From contig VMFH01000028.1 in the NCBI GenBank assembly GCA_007375925.1, positions 1 through 14,024 of the forward strand: a DNA stretch of 14,024 bases, in the 5' to 3' direction. Below the pieces are notes generated by a model, which saw only the letters and a program-made list of their open reading frames with translations, did not search any database and was not told the DNA's origin. The position numbers and the translations under genes were made by a program. This document shows positions 11,850 to 14,024 of the stretch, piece after piece; position 1 is the stretch's first letter; each line of letters begins with the position of its first letter. The DNA comes from Parcubacteria group bacterium Gr01-1014_72 (GTDB lineage: Bacteria; Patescibacteriota; Minisyncoccia; Phycocordibacterales; VMFH01).

Positions 11850-13634
11850 TTAGCGTACCACAGGAGATTCCTTCTGTATAGCGGGTGTCTTCAGCGCATC
11901 AAGTCGGCGCGAGAGGTTGTGGCAGAGCAGAAGGAGGCGCTCTGCCTCCCCCTCGTCCTTCGCCCGCTGTGCCGCCGCGAGCTTGTCCATCACGCCGACG
12001 AGCTCCTCCCGCACGGCCTCCTCTTCAAGCCGCACAAAAAGTTCGTTGAGGTTTCGGAGCGCGTCTCCTGCGTAGGATACCTCGGCCTCAAGAGAGAGCG
12101 CGTTTTTCTCCTCGGCGGGAAGGTGCGAGAGAACCGCGTACAAAGGTTCTCCGAGAAGCTTCCGGAGGCGCGCTTGAAGAACGGCGTGATCCATTTGGGA
12201 ATCCGCCGGCTGACGGACTCCCGCCGCTTCAAGGAAGAGAAGCAGACCGAACGCCTTTCGTGAAAGTTCCTCGCGGAAGCTCCTCGGTGAGACAGCCCGA
12301 CCGCCTTGCTCCCCTCCTGTTGCCCCTGCTGCGGCGGACACTCCGTCGGAAACCTCCGGCACCGAAACCTGCTCAAGCTCTCCGAGGAGCAACTCTATCC
12401 GCTCATCCCGCACCCCCGCCGCCGCGGCAATCCGCTTCACGAACTCGGTGCGGTCAATGACGCTCGGGAGCGCCTTCACGAGGGGGAGTATCTCCTCGCG
12501 CACCGTCTTTGAGAGCGCGTGAGAACCCTTTGCTTTTGCATCCGGAATGAGCGTCTTAATCTGAACGTCAATAATGTGTCCGGCGTTTAGAAGCGCCTCC
12601 TCCCACCTGCCCCGATCTTTCATGATGAGCTCCGCCGGGTCTTCTCCCGCGGGGAGCGAAGCGACGCGGACCAGAAACCCCTCTCCCAAGGCCGCGAGGA
12701 TGAAGGAGCGGCGTGTCGCTTTGAAACCCGCGGCGTCCCCATCGTACGCGAGAATGAGCATATCGGTGAGGCGCTTCAGAAGCGAAAGCTGCTCCCTCGT
12801 CAGTGCCGTTCCGGAAGCGGCGACGGCGTTCGTCGTGCCCGCCTGGTGGGCATGAAGAAGATCCATCTGCCCCTCCACGAGCACCGCGACCCCACGTTCA
12901 CGTATGGAAAATTTTGCGCGGTCAAACCCATAGAGTACTTTTGATTTGCTGAAGAGCTCGGTCTCGGGGCTGTTCAAGTACTTGGCGACCCCCTCCTCTT
13001 CCGGAAAAATTCGCCCCGAAAACGCGACCACCCGACCGACCGAGTCAAAAATAGGAAAGGTGATACGTTTTCGGAACGTGTCGTAGAGCCGACCGCTTTC
13101 GGAGCGCTTCACGACTCCGGCGCGCAGCATCTCGTCATCGCGTACGCCCTTGCCCCTGAGGTACTCGTAGAGCGAACGCCACGCATCCGGCGCGTACCCC
13201 ACCTGCCACTCCGAGACTGTCTTCTCGGTAAGAGCACGCCGTGAAAGGTACGCTCGCGCGCTTTCCTGCCGCAGAAGCCCCTCCTGAAAAAAAGCGGCGG
13301 ACAGTAGAAGCGCGTTATAGAGACGCTCGCGCGCATCCCGCTCCCCCGAATTTTCGCGACGAAGTATGACCCCCGAGCGGGCCGCGAGGAGCCGAAGCGC
13401 CCCAAGAAAATCAACGCCCTCAAACGCTTCTACAAAGGAAAAAATGTCTCCCTTTGCACCGCACCCGAAGCAGTAGTACGAACCGCGTTCGGGAGAGACG
13501 AAAAAAGAAGGGGTCCGCTCCGCGTGGAACGGACAGCGCGCCTTGAAGTTCAAGCCGGCGCGCTCAAGCTTAACGTAAGAGCCGACAAGCTCCGCGATGG
13601 GCAGGCGTTCTTTTATCTGTTCAACGGGACTCAT
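11850..13634 (-). CDS. dnaG: DNA primase DnaG
   Basis: A 594-residue primase that makes RNA primers at the replication fork. The N-terminal zinc-binding domain is CPFHAERTPSFFVSPERG with YCFGCGAKGD (C34, H37, C55, C58). The catalytic core follows, with TOPRIM motifs VLVEGQMDLLHA (E254) and LAYDGDAAG (D298, D300). Residues 420-450 are a Gly/Ala/Ser linker, and the C-terminal part (about 450-594) is helical, as in the DnaB-binding domain. Length is normal and no part is missing. The start ATG 13632-13634 gives MSPVEQIKERLPI, as the family expects. It lies in the loop of an AACGGG/CCCGTT hairpin, and the upstream spacer can refold, so translation may be controlled by RNA structure. Gene order rpoC-dnaG-rpoD ties primase to transcription genes. 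Confidence 0.95.
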   Translation of the reverse strand: MSPVEQIKERLPIAELVGSYVKLERAGLNFKARCPFHAERTPSFFVSPERGSYYCFGCGAKGDIFSFVEAFEGVDFLGALRLLAARSGVILRRENSGERDARERLYNALLLSAAFFQEGLLRQESARAYLSRRALTEKTVSEWQVGYAPDAWRSLYEYLRGKGVRDDEMLRAGVVKRSESGRLYDTFRKRITFPIFDSVGRVVAFSGRIFPEEEGVAKYLNSPETELFSKSKVLYGFDRAKFSIRERGVAVLVEGQMDLLHAHQAGTTNAVAASGTALTREQLSLLKRLTDMLILAYDGDAAGFKATRRSFILAALGEGFLVRVASLPAGEDPAELIMKDRGRWEEALLNAGHIIDVQIKTLIPDAKAKGSHALSKTVREEILPLVKALPSVIDRTEFVKRIAAAAGVRDERIELLLGELEQVSVPEVSDGVSAAAGATGGEQGGRAVSPRSFREELSRKAFGLLLFLEAAGVRQPADSQMDHAVLQARLRKLLGEPLYAVLSHLPAEEKNALSLEAEVSYAGDALRNLNELFVRLEEEAVREELVGVMDKLAAAQRAKDEGEAERLLLLCHNLSRRLDALKTPAIQKESPVVR

Positions 13635-13753
13635 CCCGTTAGAGATAGGACGCGGACATGTGAATGTTTCGTCATATCCAATTAAGATTGATAATTGGGG
13701 ACATAGTACATCTTTTGCATCATCCCGAGAGAGTGTCCGCGGTCTCTAACGGG
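13623..13753 (-). promoter_or_regulatory. Competing hairpins in the rpoC-dnaG spacer over the dnaG start codon
   Basis: Minus-strand RNA view. Arm A (13753-13743, CCCGTTAGAGA, 7 bases past the rpoC stop) and arm B (13645-13635, TCTCTAACGGG, directly before the dnaG ATG) are exact complements. The helix is extended by the CGCGGACA/TGTCCGCG arms (13741-13734 with 13658-13651) and capped by a CCAATTA/TAATTGG hairpin (13698-13678). Arm C (13628-13623, CCCGTT, dnaG codons 3-4) can pair with the same AACGGG end of arm B, leaving ATGAGT as a six-base loop. A-B and B-C exclude each other. No clear terminator is present, so rpoC read-through is likely. Confidence 0.6.
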
Positions 13754-13760
13754 ACGGGGG

Positions 13761-14024
13761 TTACTTTGTCGGAGGGAAGGTAGCATCCCGCGAATCCTTT
13801 GTTCTTTCTTGAATGCTCCGGATGAGCGCCGCCTTCGGCCCACCCGAAAAACCTGTCCCAGCTGGAATGAGGCGGCCGATGATGACATTTTCCATGAGGC
13901 CGCGCAAGTAATCAGCCACCCCTCGCGTCGCGGCGCTGATGAGCACGCGGGTCGTGTGCTGGAACGCGGCCGCGGCAAGGAAGCTTTTCCACGTGAGCGA
14001 AATTTCAGTGATGCCGAGCACGGT
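13761..14024 (-). CDS. rpoC: RNA polymerase beta' subunit, C-terminal end
   Basis: The last 87 codons of rpoC; the rest lies beyond the right edge. The text TVLGITEISLTWKSFLAAAA, then FQHTTRVLISAATRG and VENVIIG-like (LMENVIIGRLIPAGTG) is the highly conserved beta' end next to the omega-binding site, including the SFLAAAAFQ helix. The short tail after FSGGPKAAL is variable, as usual. It is first in the visible minus-strand block, with dnaG 126 bases downstream. Confidence 0.95.
   Translation of the reverse strand, partial: TVLGITEISLTWKSFLAAAAFQHTTRVLISAATRGVADYLRGLMENVIIGRLIPAGTGFSGGPKAALIRSIQERTKDSRDATFPPTK

Noticed and set aside
13682..13978. 98-codon minus-strand frame across the rpoC end
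   Set aside because: It overlaps rpoC in another frame and runs into the spacer hairpins; rpoC is certain here.

Overview
The window looks like a piece of a Candidate Phyla Radiation bacterium (Patescibacteria, most likely a Parcubacteria-type lineage). The grounds are the style of the proteins (a short HisS with a GMGDVTM motif 3, a DEDDy exonuclease of a kind common there, a single-RRM protein with a Gly/Arg tail), promoters that put transcription start on the start codon, few Shine-Dalgarno sites, tRNAs without encoded CCA, and intergenic spacers made of short palindromic or ATTCG/GCGTA-type repeats. UGA is used as a normal stop. This assignment is inference from reading, not from a search.

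Layout. Positions 1-177 are the AT-richer end of a gatA fragment, joined head-on to an ECF sigma gene (minus) through about 22 shared bases. A minus-strand RRM protein gene with a terminator follows. On the plus strand come a three-helix membrane protein behind a near-consensus promoter, hisS, and a DEDDy exonuclease. A minus-strand ZIP metal transporter is divergent from a plus-strand DsbA-like thioredoxin gene that has lost its CxxC segment and its frame. A 963-residue UvrD/AddA-like helicase-nuclease (minus) is divergent from a small tRNA locus. A 68-100 residue protein of unknown function follows. The last block is all on the minus strand: rpoC (3' end) - dnaG - rpoD - a multi-pass membrane histidine kinase. 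It joins transcription and replication-priming genes as in the classical macromolecular-synthesis operon.

The most unusual structure is at 8498-8680. An intact tRNA-Pro(GGG) is flanked flush on both sides by an 18-bp imperfect inverted repeat, and the whole 112-base unit sits in the anticodon loop/stem boundary of a second tRNA-Pro-like gene. The two halves of the second gene still fold together. A second candidate regulatory structure is the rpoC-dnaG spacer, where one arm can pair either upstream or with dnaG codons 3-4, the latter putting the start codon in a hairpin loop.

A caution applies to the whole window. Four conserved genes are damaged within 14 kb: gatA/ECF are fused at a junction, HisS lacks its anticodon-binding domain, DsbA lacks CxxC and is frameshifted, and RpoD lacks regions 1.2-2.1. 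Either this is real gene decay or the contig carries assembly errors. Read mapping would decide it, and findings that depend on these loci should be read with that in mind.
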